From: Nocardiopsis ganjiahuensis DSM 45031
GTDB lineage: Bacteria > Actinomycetota > Actinomycetes > Streptosporangiales > Streptosporangiaceae
Direction of reading: 5' to 3'
DNA: 64,000 bases
Assembly (NCBI RefSeq): GCF_000341085.1
Contig: NZ_ANBA01000009.1
Location: 186,001 to 250,000, forward strand
The notes beneath the pieces are model-generated. The model was given only the letters and a program-made list of their open reading frames with translations. It was not told where the DNA came from and did not search any database. A program made the translations under genes and the position numbers. This document shows positions 28,601 through 36,128 of this stretch, piece after piece. Within the stretch, counting starts at the first letter, position 1. Every line of letters starts with the position of its first letter.

Positions 28601-29124
28601 CGGCTCCAGGCCCGGATCCTGTGGGCCAGGCCGTCCAGGTGCTCGTCGACGACGGGTGTGGAACAGGCGGGCAGCAGCATCGAGGCCTCGGCCTCGCCGT
28701 GGCGTTCGAGCACGACGGGCAGGAGCCGGTCGGCGAGCGCCTCGCGGCGGCCGCGGCACAGGAAGGCGTAGAGGGCGCGGCGCAGCCGGTGGGGCGCGTC
28801 GTCCAGGAGCTCCTCGAGGGCCCGGTCCGGCAGGGGCAGCACGTGGGAGCGGCGCAGCACGGAGCGGCGCAGGTCCTGGTCGGGACCGGTGAGGTAACCG
28901 GTCACGAGGCCGGTGTCGCGCGCGGCCAGCGCCAGGTGCGCGCCGAACGCGGACCGGCCCAGGGCGTCCAGTCCGGCCGCGGTCTCGGCCAGCAGAGGGC
29001 TGTCCCGGTGGGTCCGGGCGTAGCGGGCCAGGTGCCGCATGCGCTCGGGGCCGGAGAGGGGCGCGATCTCGGCGAGGAGGCGGCGGGCCGCTCCGGTTTC
29101 GGGTTCGGGGGTGTTCTGGGGCAT
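25663..29124 (-). CDS. Giant HEAT-like repeat protein, paralogue B
   Basis: A 1153-residue all-helical protein homologous to its downstream neighbour. Matching landmarks are LTGPDQDLRRSVLRRSHVLPLPD with LLDDAPHRLRRALYAFLCRGRR at the N terminus, RAAARILGQVRPPGAVELLLDLLDRDDQHRDLRAAVLEAL in the middle, and SPHEEVRIAAWRAASL at the C terminus. ATG 29124 is preceded by AGGGTGA at good spacing; a GTG nine bases upstream is less well placed. No enzymatic motif is seen. The pair is 131 bases apart on the same strand and may be one unit. Function unknown. Confidence 0.8.
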   Translation of the reverse strand: MPQNTPEPETGAARRLLAEIAPLSGPERMRHLARYARTHRDSPLLAETAAGLDALGRSAFGAHLALAARDTGLVTGYLTGPDQDLRRSVLRRSHVLPLPDRALEELLDDAPHRLRRALYAFLCRGRREALADRLLPVVLERHGEAEASMLLPACSTPVVDEHLDGLAHRIRAWSRLVRRHPGPVLVRLERELDSSPSRALIWDEPWRAAAEGVSKHAPELLLPFLRGRSEPESPYPPYAEARRLLHLRGDELHYPGRYPALTHGRRDIRGLLKAMDDAAPRALAVLRAMRYADRTPLIDRFVAEGGGEKAALLPYLGLLPADRAESEARRVLAYLERFRAANPDHADHRDLEAGAHLPFAEAEPRLTRAAGDPDPERREHALYWLVTAAGRDGADTLARVLGSTLTRSAADRCHVRVSLPLALGNLSPRLLVPGTVPDLHRLLDDNIAAPDLDAATAAVLRHLALHLLHHPEAQEREDLADWALTALTRLVERFGGQVLERYWVSVYTQWHRRPALEQNRTLAAALDRDRARALYVRLAPFLDRGRARGSHQSTVSLAGALGRHLYAVPDLLDRALREVVLADPATSNAHEAARLYLRGSRPDERAEELFRAAPATALITPVWERLARRRPAVVPEVLAAVAPLGAAGGRLPRRFVPFHRGLTGTWLAAEHDSAAGYLWDAAADRANGNPVRAEALRGMSVLSGGLDLLLPWLHEDDAWLRETALVQLSDTDHPERALGVLLEHAAEGTSSRAVVAVLGSCARRVAPSVLLTALGGVLTARGKVTVHRAAARILGQVRPPGAVELLLDLLDRDDQHRDLRAAVLEALMAACDHPAVLRALEERRTSFAAPAARAALLAHPPLDVRPDLRARVARFMLSLPESGDPAVDGNLDVCRRIADWARWDGELAEGLVADLRDLTLSDDRVLHTFEGLLREQRYRDRLPEVVAELADLCPAAGQDVPLRRPEEDRAPSLPRRAVRLARMLVHQLRFRDDVEEPVPGLDRAVERLAAHPGLREEALDLRRADLPVLTRNRDRALCADRFGARVSAWAALAARYPEERAAAPGTVVSTVVQGRVSFGAGPLHLSVLLRHLTDLALRDATPVGRLVGLVAVGLAEQEGERRGWTGPWAGLVADLGQSPHEEVRIAAWRAASL

Positions 29125-29273
29125 GCCGCTCACCCTGGCTGGGGCGGGAGAGCGCCCGCAAGGGGTTTTGGGGCCCTCACGTGCGCGCGGGAGCGAGGCG
29201 GAACGGGTTCAGGTGGGCGCCGACCGCGCGGGCCCCGACGACCCGGTCGTCCCTGAAGGCGCGCGAAGGCCGG

Positions 29274-29882
29274 TCAGTCCCCTGAGCCGGGGGCGGCGCG
29301 TCCGAGGTCGGCGCGGACGCGCTCCAGGGCCTCGGGGGTGTCCACGTCGAAGTCGCCGGGGACGCCGGTGAGCGGCACGTGGACGGGGTTCAGCGGGCCG
29401 AGCAGCCGGTACAGCGAACGCCCCTCGTAGGCTGCGAGGGCGCCGCGCAGGGTGTCGGTGCGCCAGACCCCGGTGAGCCACTGCTCGCGGCCCGAGGCGT
29501 CCACGAGGACCGCCCCCGCGGACTCGGCTCCGTCGCCGCCACCGCCGGCAGCCGCCAGCAGCGCGCGGACGTGCTCGGGGTCCAGGTGGGGCAGGTCAGC
29601 TGCGAGCAGCGCGACCCAGGGGGCCCGCACGTGCGGCAGCCCTGCCCGCAGCGCCGGGACGGGACCGCCGCCGGGCGGGTCCTCACGGACGTAACGGGCG
29701 TGCGGGTGGTCGCGCCGGGGGCCGACCACCGTCACGTCCGCTTCGGGGGTGTGCGCCAGCACGGCGTGCACCACACGTTCCAGCAGGGTGCGTCCGGCGA
29801 CGGTGAGGCCGGGTTTGTCGGCGCCGCCCATGCGGGTCGCCGATCCCCCGGCCAGCACCACCGCGTCCAGGTTCGAGGTCAT
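29274..29882 (-). CDS. mobA: Molybdenum cofactor guanylyltransferase
   Basis: MobA attaches GMP to molybdopterin to make the bis-MGD cofactor. The 202-residue protein begins with the nucleotidyltransferase signature VVLAGGSATRMGGADKPGL (residues 8-26), then a middle motif REDPPGGGPVPALRAGL, and ALLAADLPHLDPEHV with the metal-binding Asp. Its ATG lies 12 bases downstream of the rtcB stop, so the two genes are probably cotranscribed. Together with moaA just upstream it supports molybdoenzyme maturation, although the other moa/moe genes are not in the window. Confidence 0.93.
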   Translation of the reverse strand: MTSNLDAVVLAGGSATRMGGADKPGLTVAGRTLLERVVHAVLAHTPEADVTVVGPRRDHPHARYVREDPPGGGPVPALRAGLPHVRAPWVALLAADLPHLDPEHVRALLAAAGGGGDGAESAGAVLVDASGREQWLTGVWRTDTLRGALAAYEGRSLYRLLGPLNPVHVPLTGVPGDFDVDTPEALERVRADLGRAAPGSGD

Positions 29883-29894
29883 GCCCCCAGCATG

Positions 29895-31082
29895 TCAGCC
29901 CTTGACGCACACCACCTGGCGCAGGTGGGCGACCACCTCGACCAGGTCGGTCTGGGCCTCGATCACCGACTCCAGGTCCTTGTAGGCGGCGGGGATCTCG
30001 TCCACGACACCCCGGTCCTTGCGGCACTCCACGCCCTTGGTCTGCTCGACCAGGTCGGCCTCGGTGAAGGTCTTGCGCGCCTTGTTCCGGCTCATCCGGC
30101 GTCCGGCGCCGTGCGAGGCGGAGTTGAAGGAGGCGGGGTTGCCCAGGCCCTTCACGATGTAGGTCCCGGTCGCCATGCTGCCGGGGATGACCCCGAACTC
30201 ACCCGAACCGGCGCGGATCGCGCCCTTGCGGGTGACCAGCACGTCCACGCCGTCGTAGGTCTCCTCGGCCACGTAGTTGTGGTGGCAGGAGATCCGCTGC
30301 TCGAACGTGGTCCCGGGGACTTGCTCGGCCAGGACCCGGCAGGCCAGGCCCATCATGATGTCCCGGTTGCGGCGGGCGTAGTCCTGGGCCCAGAACAGGT
30401 CGCGCCGGTAGGCGTCCATCTCCGGGGTCCCGGTGAGGAACACCGCGAGGTCGCGGTCGGGCAGGTCCTGGTTGTGCGGCAGCGCCTGCGCCTGGGTGAT
30501 GTGGTGGTCGGCCAGCTCCTTGCCGATGTTGCGGGACCCCGAGTGCAGGACGAGCCAGACGGCGCCGTCGTCGTCCAGGCACACCTCGAGGAAGTGGTTG
30601 CCGCCGCCCAGGGTGCCCATCTGGCGACGGGCGCGCTCGCTGCGGGGGTGCACGGCGGGGGCGAGTTCCCCGAAGGCGTCCCAGAAGCCGTCCCAGCCGG
30701 TGCTGCGCAGGCCGGGGACGCGGGCGGGGTCGACGGGTTCGTCGTGGGCGTGGAAACCGACCGGTACCGCGGCCTCCAGCGCCGAACGCAGGCGGCCGAG
30801 GTCGTCGGGCAGCCGGTTGGCGCTCAGGCCGGTGCGCACCGCGGTCATGCCGCAGCCGATGTCGACGCCGACCGCCGCCGGGCTGACGGCGTCGCGCATC
30901 GCGATCACGGAGCCGACCGTGGCGCCCTTGCCGTAGTGGACGTCGGGCATGACGGCCAGCCCGTGCGTCCAGGGCATGCGGGTGACGTTGCGGAGCTGGT
31001 CCATGGCTGCGGACTCGACCTGTGCGGGGTCGGCCCACATCCGGATCGGCACGCGCTCGCCGGGTACTTCGGTGTAGGACAT
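29895..31082 (-). CDS. rtcB: RtcB-family RNA ligase
   Basis: RtcB joins RNA 2',3'-cyclic phosphate or 3'-phosphate ends to 5'-OH ends using GTP and manganese. The 395-residue protein has the metal and GMP motifs DVHYGKGATVGSV, VGVDIGCGM (metal-binding Cys), HSGSRNIG, CHHNYV and HGAGRRMSRNKA, which contains the His that becomes guanylylated. ATG 31082 follows GGGAGGTG. This is the short bacterial form lacking an archease or RtcA neighbour. It lies between moaA and mobA on the same strand, an unusual setting for an RNA-repair gene. Confidence 0.93.
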   Translation of the reverse strand: MSYTEVPGERVPIRMWADPAQVESAAMDQLRNVTRMPWTHGLAVMPDVHYGKGATVGSVIAMRDAVSPAAVGVDIGCGMTAVRTGLSANRLPDDLGRLRSALEAAVPVGFHAHDEPVDPARVPGLRSTGWDGFWDAFGELAPAVHPRSERARRQMGTLGGGNHFLEVCLDDDGAVWLVLHSGSRNIGKELADHHITQAQALPHNQDLPDRDLAVFLTGTPEMDAYRRDLFWAQDYARRNRDIMMGLACRVLAEQVPGTTFEQRISCHHNYVAEETYDGVDVLVTRKGAIRAGSGEFGVIPGSMATGTYIVKGLGNPASFNSASHGAGRRMSRNKARKTFTEADLVEQTKGVECRKDRGVVDEIPAAYKDLESVIEAQTDLVEVVAHLRQVVCVKG

Positions 31083-31193
31083 GGGGGCACCTCCCGTTTC
31101 TTTCGAGCCCCGGGGCACACGACCGTGTCTGTGGTGTCTGTGCCCCGGAACATCAAGTCAGAGGGCAGGGGGGTGCGGCAACCGGATTTCCGC

Positions 31194-32210
31194 TCAGCCG
31201 CCGATGGCGGACATCGGGCGGGCGGGCTGGAGGAAGCTCGGGTCGTTGATGCCGTGGCCGGGCAGCTTGCTCATGACGGCGGCCCGCCAGCGGTCGGCGA
31301 TCTCGTCGTCGGTGGCACCCTCGCGCAGGGGTGTGCGCAGGTCGGACTCCTCGCGGGCGAAGAGGCAGTTGCGGATCTGGCCGTCGGCGGTGAGCCGGAC
31401 CCGGTCGCAGGCCCCGCAGAACGGGCGGGTGACCGAGCCGATGACCCCGACGGTCGCGGGCTCACCGTTGGGGAAGGTCCGGCCGCGCAGGTGGAAGAGT
31501 TCGGCGGGTGCGCTGCCGCGGGTGTCGGCGTCGGCGGGGTCGAGGTCGAACTCGGCCTCGAGCCGGCCGAGGATCTCGTCGGCGGTGATCATGGTGTCGC
31601 GGCGCCAGCCGTGCTGGGCGTCGAGGGGCATCTGCTCGATGAAGCGGAGCTCGTACCCGTGTTCCACGCAGAAGCGGAGGAGGTCGGCGGCCTCGTGGTC
31701 GTTGATGTCGCGCATGAGCACGGCGTTGACCTTGACCGGGGTGAGGCCGGCGTCCGCGGCGGCGGCCATGCCCTCCAGGACGTCGTCGAGGCGGCGGCGG
31801 CGGGCGAGCTTCTCGAACACGACGGGGTCGAGGGTGTCGAGGGAGACGTTGACCCGGTCCAGCCCGGCCTGGGCCAGGGCGGGCGCCATCCGGGCGAGCC
31901 CGATCCCGTTCGTGGTCAGGGCGGTGTGCGGGCGGGGAGCCAGAGCGGTGCTCCCGGCGACGATGTTCGGCAGGCCCCGCCGGAGCAGGGGCTCACCGCC
32001 GGTGAAGCGGATCTCGGTGATGCCGAGGCGGGTGGTTCCGATGCGGATCAGGCGAAGGAGTTCGTCGTCGGTGAGCAGCTCCGGTTTGGGGAGCCACTCC
32101 AACCCCTCCGGTGGCATGCAGTAGGTACATCTGAGGTTGCAGCGATCGGTGAGCGACACGCGTAGGTCTGTCGCCACGCGGCCATAGGAGTCGGCCAGCA
32201 CGAGCGTCAT
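31194..32210 (-). CDS. moaA: GTP 3',8-cyclase (molybdenum cofactor biosynthesis)
   Basis: MoaA is the radical-SAM enzyme that turns GTP into the precursor of cyclic pyranopterin monophosphate. The 338-residue protein has the N-terminal cluster motif CNLRCTYC, the SAM-binding TGGEPLL, the C-terminal second cluster CGACDRVRLTADGQIRNC, and the essential C-terminal Gly-Gly (ARPMSAIGG). ATG 32210 directly follows GAGAGGAGG, so the fourth-codon GTG (32201) is an alternative. Family, length and catalytic residues all agree. Confidence 0.96.
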   Translation of the reverse strand: MTLVLADSYGRVATDLRVSLTDRCNLRCTYCMPPEGLEWLPKPELLTDDELLRLIRIGTTRLGITEIRFTGGEPLLRRGLPNIVAGSTALAPRPHTALTTNGIGLARMAPALAQAGLDRVNVSLDTLDPVVFEKLARRRRLDDVLEGMAAAADAGLTPVKVNAVLMRDINDHEAADLLRFCVEHGYELRFIEQMPLDAQHGWRRDTMITADEILGRLEAEFDLDPADADTRGSAPAELFHLRGRTFPNGEPATVGVIGSVTRPFCGACDRVRLTADGQIRNCLFAREESDLRTPLREGATDDEIADRWRAAVMSKLPGHGINDPSFLQPARPMSAIGG

Positions 32211-32513
32211 CCTCCTCTCAGTCTGAATTGCCGGGTAGGCAGTACACAAAATTGCGCTTACCCGAGGGATACCCACTCTTAAGGGTAGAAGATCCAGTTT
32301 CACGGCCAGTAGTCTGAATCACACCTTTTGGTATATTTCGTCGTCCCGTACGAGGGAACACCGTCATGTCTGGCCTTTGACCCAAACCCGCGCCGCCGAT
32401 CGTTACACGGACGATGCCCGCGGGCGCCTCCCCGCGGATGTTCTAGGGTGACCACTCCGGCGGCGGTCGTCCGATCGTCGCAGACGGCAGCGGTGGCGAG
32501 GAGGCAGGACACG
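32211..32513. other. Divergent intergenic region moaA-hydrolase
   Basis: 303 bases, AT-richer around 32240-32345. It contains TACCC-N8-GGGTA (32270-32287), a candidate operator near the moaA side, and TTGACC at about 32373. I see no convincing Moco riboswitch fold by eye and no gene. Confidence 0.4.
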
Positions 32514-33335
32514 GTGATCAGCACACGTGAGTGGGGTCTGGCCGGAGGGCCCGACGGGTCCGGGAAACTGGCGGCACGGGCCTGGGCTCCCACCGAGGGC
32601 GAACCGACCTGGCTGGCGGTGCTGGTGCACGGCTACGGCGAGCACCTCGGCCGCTACGAGCAGGTCGCCCAGGACCTGTGCGCCGCCGGAGCGGTGGTCT
32701 ACGGGGCCGACCACCGGGGCCACGGACGCTCCTCCGGGGACCGTGTCCTCATCGACGACTACGCCGGGGTCGTCGAGGACGTGCACCGGGTCGTCACCCA
32801 GGCCCGCACCGCCTACCGCTCCCTGCCCCTGGTGCTGGTCGGCCACTCCATGGGCGGCCTGATCGCCACCCGCTACGCCCAGGTGTACCCGGGTTCGGCG
32901 CAGGCCCTGGTGCTGTCCGGTCCGGTCCTGGGCCGGTGGACGGCACTCGAGGAGATCGCCGCCGCCGAGGAGATCCCGGACGCCCCCATCGACCCCTCCA
33001 CCCTCTCCCGCGACCCGGCGGTCGGCGAGGCCTACGTGGCCGACGAACTGGTCTGGCACGGCCCCTTCAAGCGCCCCACGGTGAACGCGCTGCTCACCGA
33101 ACTGGAGCGGGGCAACACCGCGGGCAGCCTCGGCTCCCTGCCCCTGCTGTGGGTGCACGGCCACGAGGACCGGCTGGTCCCGGTCACGGACACGAAGGCC
33201 GGCATCGAGGCGGTGGCGGGCGAGGACGTCACCGTGCGAATCTTCCCCGGCGCCCGGCACGAGGTGTTCAACGAGACCAACCGCGACGAGGTCCTCGCCG
33301 AGGTCGTCCGCTTCGCCCGGCGTTTCTCTCTCTAG
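32514..33335 (+). CDS. Alpha/beta hydrolase, monoacylglycerol-lipase-like
   Basis: A 273-residue serine hydrolase. Motifs are VLVHGYGEHLGRYE (oxyanion loop), GADHRGHGRSSGDRVLIDDY, the nucleophile elbow VGHSMGGLIATRYA (Ser near residue 108), the acid in VHGHEDRLVPV and the catalytic His in GARHEVFNE. This combination is typical of the MGL/lysophospholipase (Hydrolase_4) group. The GTG start at 32514 follows AGGAGG by about nine bases; upstream in-frame codons have no homology. Cytoplasmic, no signal peptide. Likely substrate is a monoacylglycerol or similar ester. Confidence 0.91.
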   Translation: MISTREWGLAGGPDGSGKLAARAWAPTEGEPTWLAVLVHGYGEHLGRYEQVAQDLCAAGAVVYGADHRGHGRSSGDRVLIDDYAGVVEDVHRVVTQARTAYRSLPLVLVGHSMGGLIATRYAQVYPGSAQALVLSGPVLGRWTALEEIAAAEEIPDAPIDPSTLSRDPAVGEAYVADELVWHGPFKRPTVNALLTELERGNTAGSLGSLPLLWVHGHEDRLVPVTDTKAGIEAVAGEDVTVRIFPGARHEVFNETNRDEVLAEVVRFARRFSL

Positions 33336-33351
33336 CAGGCACAGCTGTGGC

Positions 33352-33378
33352 GGGCCCGGCTCCCCCTGAGCCGGGCCC
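33352..33378. terminator. Bidirectional terminator hairpin
   Basis: A perfect 11-base stem, GGGCCCGGCTC with GAGCCGGGCCC and a CCCCT loop, between the convergent hydrolase and MocR genes. Confidence 0.85.
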
Positions 33379-34839
33379 TCAGACGTAGAGCTGGCCGCGC
33401 GGCTGCGAGGGGTGGGCCAGGGTCTCGGCGTAGGCCGCCGCCAACCGCTCCACCGCGTCGGCCAGCACGTCCGGCGGCCGGGTGTAGGCCAGGCGCAGAT
33501 ACCGCTCCAGGGTGCCGTCCGCGCCGAACACCGGCCCGGCCGCCGGATGCACCCCGTGCCGGACCGCGGCCTCGGCCAGCGACGTGGCGACCGGATGGGG
33601 CAGTGCCGCCCACATCACCAGACCGCCGCCGGGCACGCTGGGGCGCCAGTCGGGCAGCCGCTCGCGCAGGGCGGCCAGGAGTGCGTCGCGGTTGCGGCGC
33701 AGCTGGCGGCTGCGCTCGGCCCGGATCCGCAGCACGTCGGCGAGCAGGTGGGTGGCGGTGAGCTGGTCGTGCACCGAACCGGCCAGGTCGAAGCGCTGGC
33801 GGATCGCCATGATCCGGGTGACCATCGGCGGGGTGGCGCGCACCCAGCCCACCCGCAGGCCGCCCCAGAACAGCTTGGCCACCGAGCCCACGGTCAGTAC
33901 CCGCCCGTCCGTGTCGTACGCGGCCGCCGGCGCGGGCAGGTCGCCCGAGTCGATGGCCAGCTCGGCGCCGGACTCGTCGATGATCAGGTGGGTCCCGGCC
34001 CGGCGGGCCTCACGGACCAGGATCCGGCGTTCGTCGTCGTCCATGAGCGCGCCGGTCGGGTTCTGGAAGTCCGGGATCATGTACGCCACGGAGGGCCTGC
34101 GCTGGCGGAAGGCGTCCACCAGGTACTCCATGTCCCAGCCCTGCGGGGTCACCCCGGTGGTGCGGATCCGGGCCCCGTTGCGGCGGGCCGCGTCCAGACC
34201 GTGCGGGTAGGTGGGCGACTCCAGCAGGACCTCGTCGCCCTGCTGGACCAGCAGGTCCATGGCCAGGGTGACGCCCTGCTGGGCGCCGCTGGTGACGAAG
34301 ATCTGCTCGGGGGTGGTGGGCAGCCCGCGCTCGACGTAGCGCCGGGCGATGGCGTGGCGGAGTTCGGGCAGGCCGTAGGGGTAGTAGCCCATCCCGCCCA
34401 CGTGCGCGGCCAGCTGTTCCGAGGCGTGGAAGGAGGCCTCGCGCAGCCCGTCGACCGCCGGCGGCGCGGCGACGCCGAGGTCGATCTGTTCGGCCGCGGG
34501 GACGAACGGGGCGGGCCCCCGGGTACCGGAGTCGGGCAGGACCGTCCAGCTGCCCGCGCCCTGGCGGCTGTCGAGGAAGCTGTTGTCGCGCAGCCAGGCG
34601 TAGGCGGCGGTGACGGTGTTGCGGCTCACCCCCAGGGCGGTGGCGAGGTCGCGCTCGGCCGGGAGCCGCGTGTGCGTGGGGACGCGGCCGTCCAGGACCA
34701 GTCCGCTCACGGCGCGGGCGATGGCCAGGTAGTAGGGGCGCTCGACCGGGGCCTCGCCGATCAGCCGGGCGAGCAGTCGACCGTTGATTCTCCGGGTGCC
34801 GCCGCCGGTGCCGGGGCGGTCGGTCCGCTGCCTCGCCAT
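33379..34839 (-). CDS. MocR-type regulator (GntR winged helix fused to class I aminotransferase fold)
   Basis: A 486-residue fusion. The winged helix (about residues 35-100) contains LPAERDLATALGVSRNTVTAAYAWLRD. The aminotransferase-like domain follows with YYPYGLPELRHAIARRYVERG, FVTSGAQQGVTLAMDLL, IPDFQNPTGALM, DESGAEL and the pyridoxal-phosphate lysine in TVGSVAKLFWGGLRVGW. Such proteins use PLP as co-sensor. It is divergent from a YczE-like membrane protein gene, the same pairing as yczR-yczE, so that gene is its likely target. The intergenic region carries two inverted repeats. Confidence 0.93.
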   Translation of the reverse strand: MARQRTDRPGTGGGTRRINGRLLARLIGEAPVERPYYLAIARAVSGLVLDGRVPTHTRLPAERDLATALGVSRNTVTAAYAWLRDNSFLDSRQGAGSWTVLPDSGTRGPAPFVPAAEQIDLGVAAPPAVDGLREASFHASEQLAAHVGGMGYYPYGLPELRHAIARRYVERGLPTTPEQIFVTSGAQQGVTLAMDLLVQQGDEVLLESPTYPHGLDAARRNGARIRTTGVTPQGWDMEYLVDAFRQRRPSVAYMIPDFQNPTGALMDDDERRILVREARRAGTHLIIDESGAELAIDSGDLPAPAAAYDTDGRVLTVGSVAKLFWGGLRVGWVRATPPMVTRIMAIRQRFDLAGSVHDQLTATHLLADVLRIRAERSRQLRRNRDALLAALRERLPDWRPSVPGGGLVMWAALPHPVATSLAEAAVRHGVHPAAGPVFGADGTLERYLRLAYTRPPDVLADAVERLAAAYAETLAHPSQPRGQLYV

Positions 34840-34870
34840 GGGAACTCACCTCATCAGGGGGACAAAACAG

Positions 34871-34922
34871 GCCAGTTGCCGGAATTGGCTCTTCAATCCC
34901 GGCACCGTATGGGCCACCATAC
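34871..34922. promoter_or_regulatory. Two operator-like inverted repeats between MocR and YczE genes
   Basis: GCCAGTT-GCCGG-AATTGGC (34871-34889, one mismatch) and GTATGG-GCCA-CCATAC (34907-34922, perfect) lie 17 bases apart in the divergent promoter region, centred about 118 and 100 bases from the YczE-like start. They are candidate MocR binding sites. Confidence 0.45.
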
Positions 34923-35013
34923 CGATGTGGCCCCCTCCGCGGACGGCCACCTTCTCGCGCGAGCCACCCGATCATCCGATGCTTCAGCATGCGAAAAAAC
35001 GAAGAGGTCGTCC

Positions 35014-35694
35014 TTGTCCGAACAACCCCGGAGCCGTGCCGCCGCCCTGGCGCGACGGTTGCTGATCACTCCGGTCCTGCCGCGTCCCCGACTGCGCCGC
35101 CTCACCCAGCTCTACGCCGGCCTGTACATGTACGGGCTCAGCGGGGCACTGCTCATCCGCTCCGACCTCGGGGCGATGCCCTGGGACGTGCTGCACCAGG
35201 GTCTGTCCCTCCAGACCGGGCTGTCGATCGGCACGTGGAGCGTGCTCGTCGGCGCGATGCTGATCCTGCTGTGGATCCCCCTGCGCCAGAAGGCCGGACT
35301 GGGCACGCTCAGCAACGTCGTCGTGGTCGGCATGTCCGTGGACCTGTCCCTGTGGCTGCTGCCCGCCACCGACTTCCTGCCGCTGAGGGTGCTGTTGCTG
35401 GTGTCGGGTGTCCTGGTGTGCGCGGTCGCGACCGGGTGTTACATCGGGGTGGGGCTGGGCCCCGGGCCGCGGGACGGCCTGATGACCGGGCTGGCCGCGC
35501 GCGGGCTGTCGATCCGGCTGGCCCGCACCCTCATCGAGGTGACCGTGGCCCTGTCCGGGTTCCTCCTCGGCGGGACCGTGGGGGTGGGGACCGTGGTGTT
35601 CATGGTGGCGATCGGGCCCCTGGCCCAGGTGTTCCTGCCGATGATGCGGATGCCCGAGGAAACACCGGAAAGCCCTACCCTGTCGGGCCGTTAG
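35014..35694 (+). CDS. YczE/YitT-like membrane protein
   Basis: A 226-residue polytopic membrane protein with about five hydrophobic segments. Conserved family features are GLYMYGLSGALLIRSDLGAMPWDVLHQGLS near the N terminus and GCYIGVGLGPGPRDGLMTGLAARG in the middle. TTG 35014 is the start: GAAGAGGT lies five bases upstream and there is no alternative ATG or GTG in frame close by. Relatives are YczE/YyaS proteins of unknown transport role. Its divergence from the MocR-type gene suggests PLP- or amino-acid-linked control. Confidence 0.86.
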   Translation: MSEQPRSRAAALARRLLITPVLPRPRLRRLTQLYAGLYMYGLSGALLIRSDLGAMPWDVLHQGLSLQTGLSIGTWSVLVGAMLILLWIPLRQKAGLGTLSNVVVVGMSVDLSLWLLPATDFLPLRVLLLVSGVLVCAVATGCYIGVGLGPGPRDGLMTGLAARGLSIRLARTLIEVTVALSGFLLGGTVGVGTVVFMVAIGPLAQVFLPMMRMPEETPESPTLSGR

Positions 35695-36128
35695 GCGTCC
35701 TGTCGGCTCCCCGACACCGCCGGTTGATCACCACGTCATAACTTCTCCCCGGAGAAAGGCACCCATTCCCTGACATATCTCCTCGCACGACCATATGCAC
35801 GTGCACTCGCGGGTAGCCAGGTCCGCGTCGAACATGGAAGATGGAGACCGCGGTGAACGGTAAAGAGCCGGGTTCGGGTACTTTCCACAACCGTCCTTTT
35901 CGCCTGCCCGCACCTGGGCACATAACCGGGTGGAGGCAGCGGTGGACGGTCTTGGGGAGAGCATGACCCGAACAGCGCCCCGACCTGGAGGCGGGTCGGG
36001 TTGCAGACCCCGACGGGGCGCGCACACGGGCGTGCGCGCGGCGGTTCGCGATGAGGCGACGCACCCCGTGCCGACGGGGTGACTCGCGCTATCGCACTGA
36101 CCATGACGACGTGTTGGGGGTGAGCCGC
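35695..36128. other. Non-coding region upstream of the GH15 gene
   Basis: 434 bases without a supported gene. It begins with a small hairpin just after the YczE-like stop (TGTCGG-CTCC-CCGACA), has the palindrome TGCACGTGCA (35796-35805), and near the GH15 gene two perfect hairpins: GCGCGCAC/GTGCGCGC (36018-36039) and CACCCCGT-GCCG-ACGGGGTG (36062-36081). The last two could structure the 5' leader of the GH15 messenger. Confidence 0.45.

Noticed and set aside
25705..29256. Very long plus-strand open frame of more than 1100 codons
   Set aside because: It is antisense to the HEAT-like gene B. Its composition (Gly, Gln, Val, Arg, no fold) is what GC-rich antisense frames give, while the minus-strand protein aligns with its paralogue.
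29379..32165. Plus-strand open frame of over 900 codons across mobA, rtcB and moaA
   Set aside because: It runs antisense to three clearly recognised enzymes and crosses their boundaries.
32211..32330. Molybdenum cofactor riboswitch ahead of moaA
   Set aside because: By eye no multi-stem conserved fold of that class is present; only a short TACCC/GGGTA dyad is visible.
32328..32513. 62-codon N-terminal extension of the alpha/beta hydrolase
   Set aside because: The sequence is not hydrolase-like and GTG 32514 has a strong AGGAGG.
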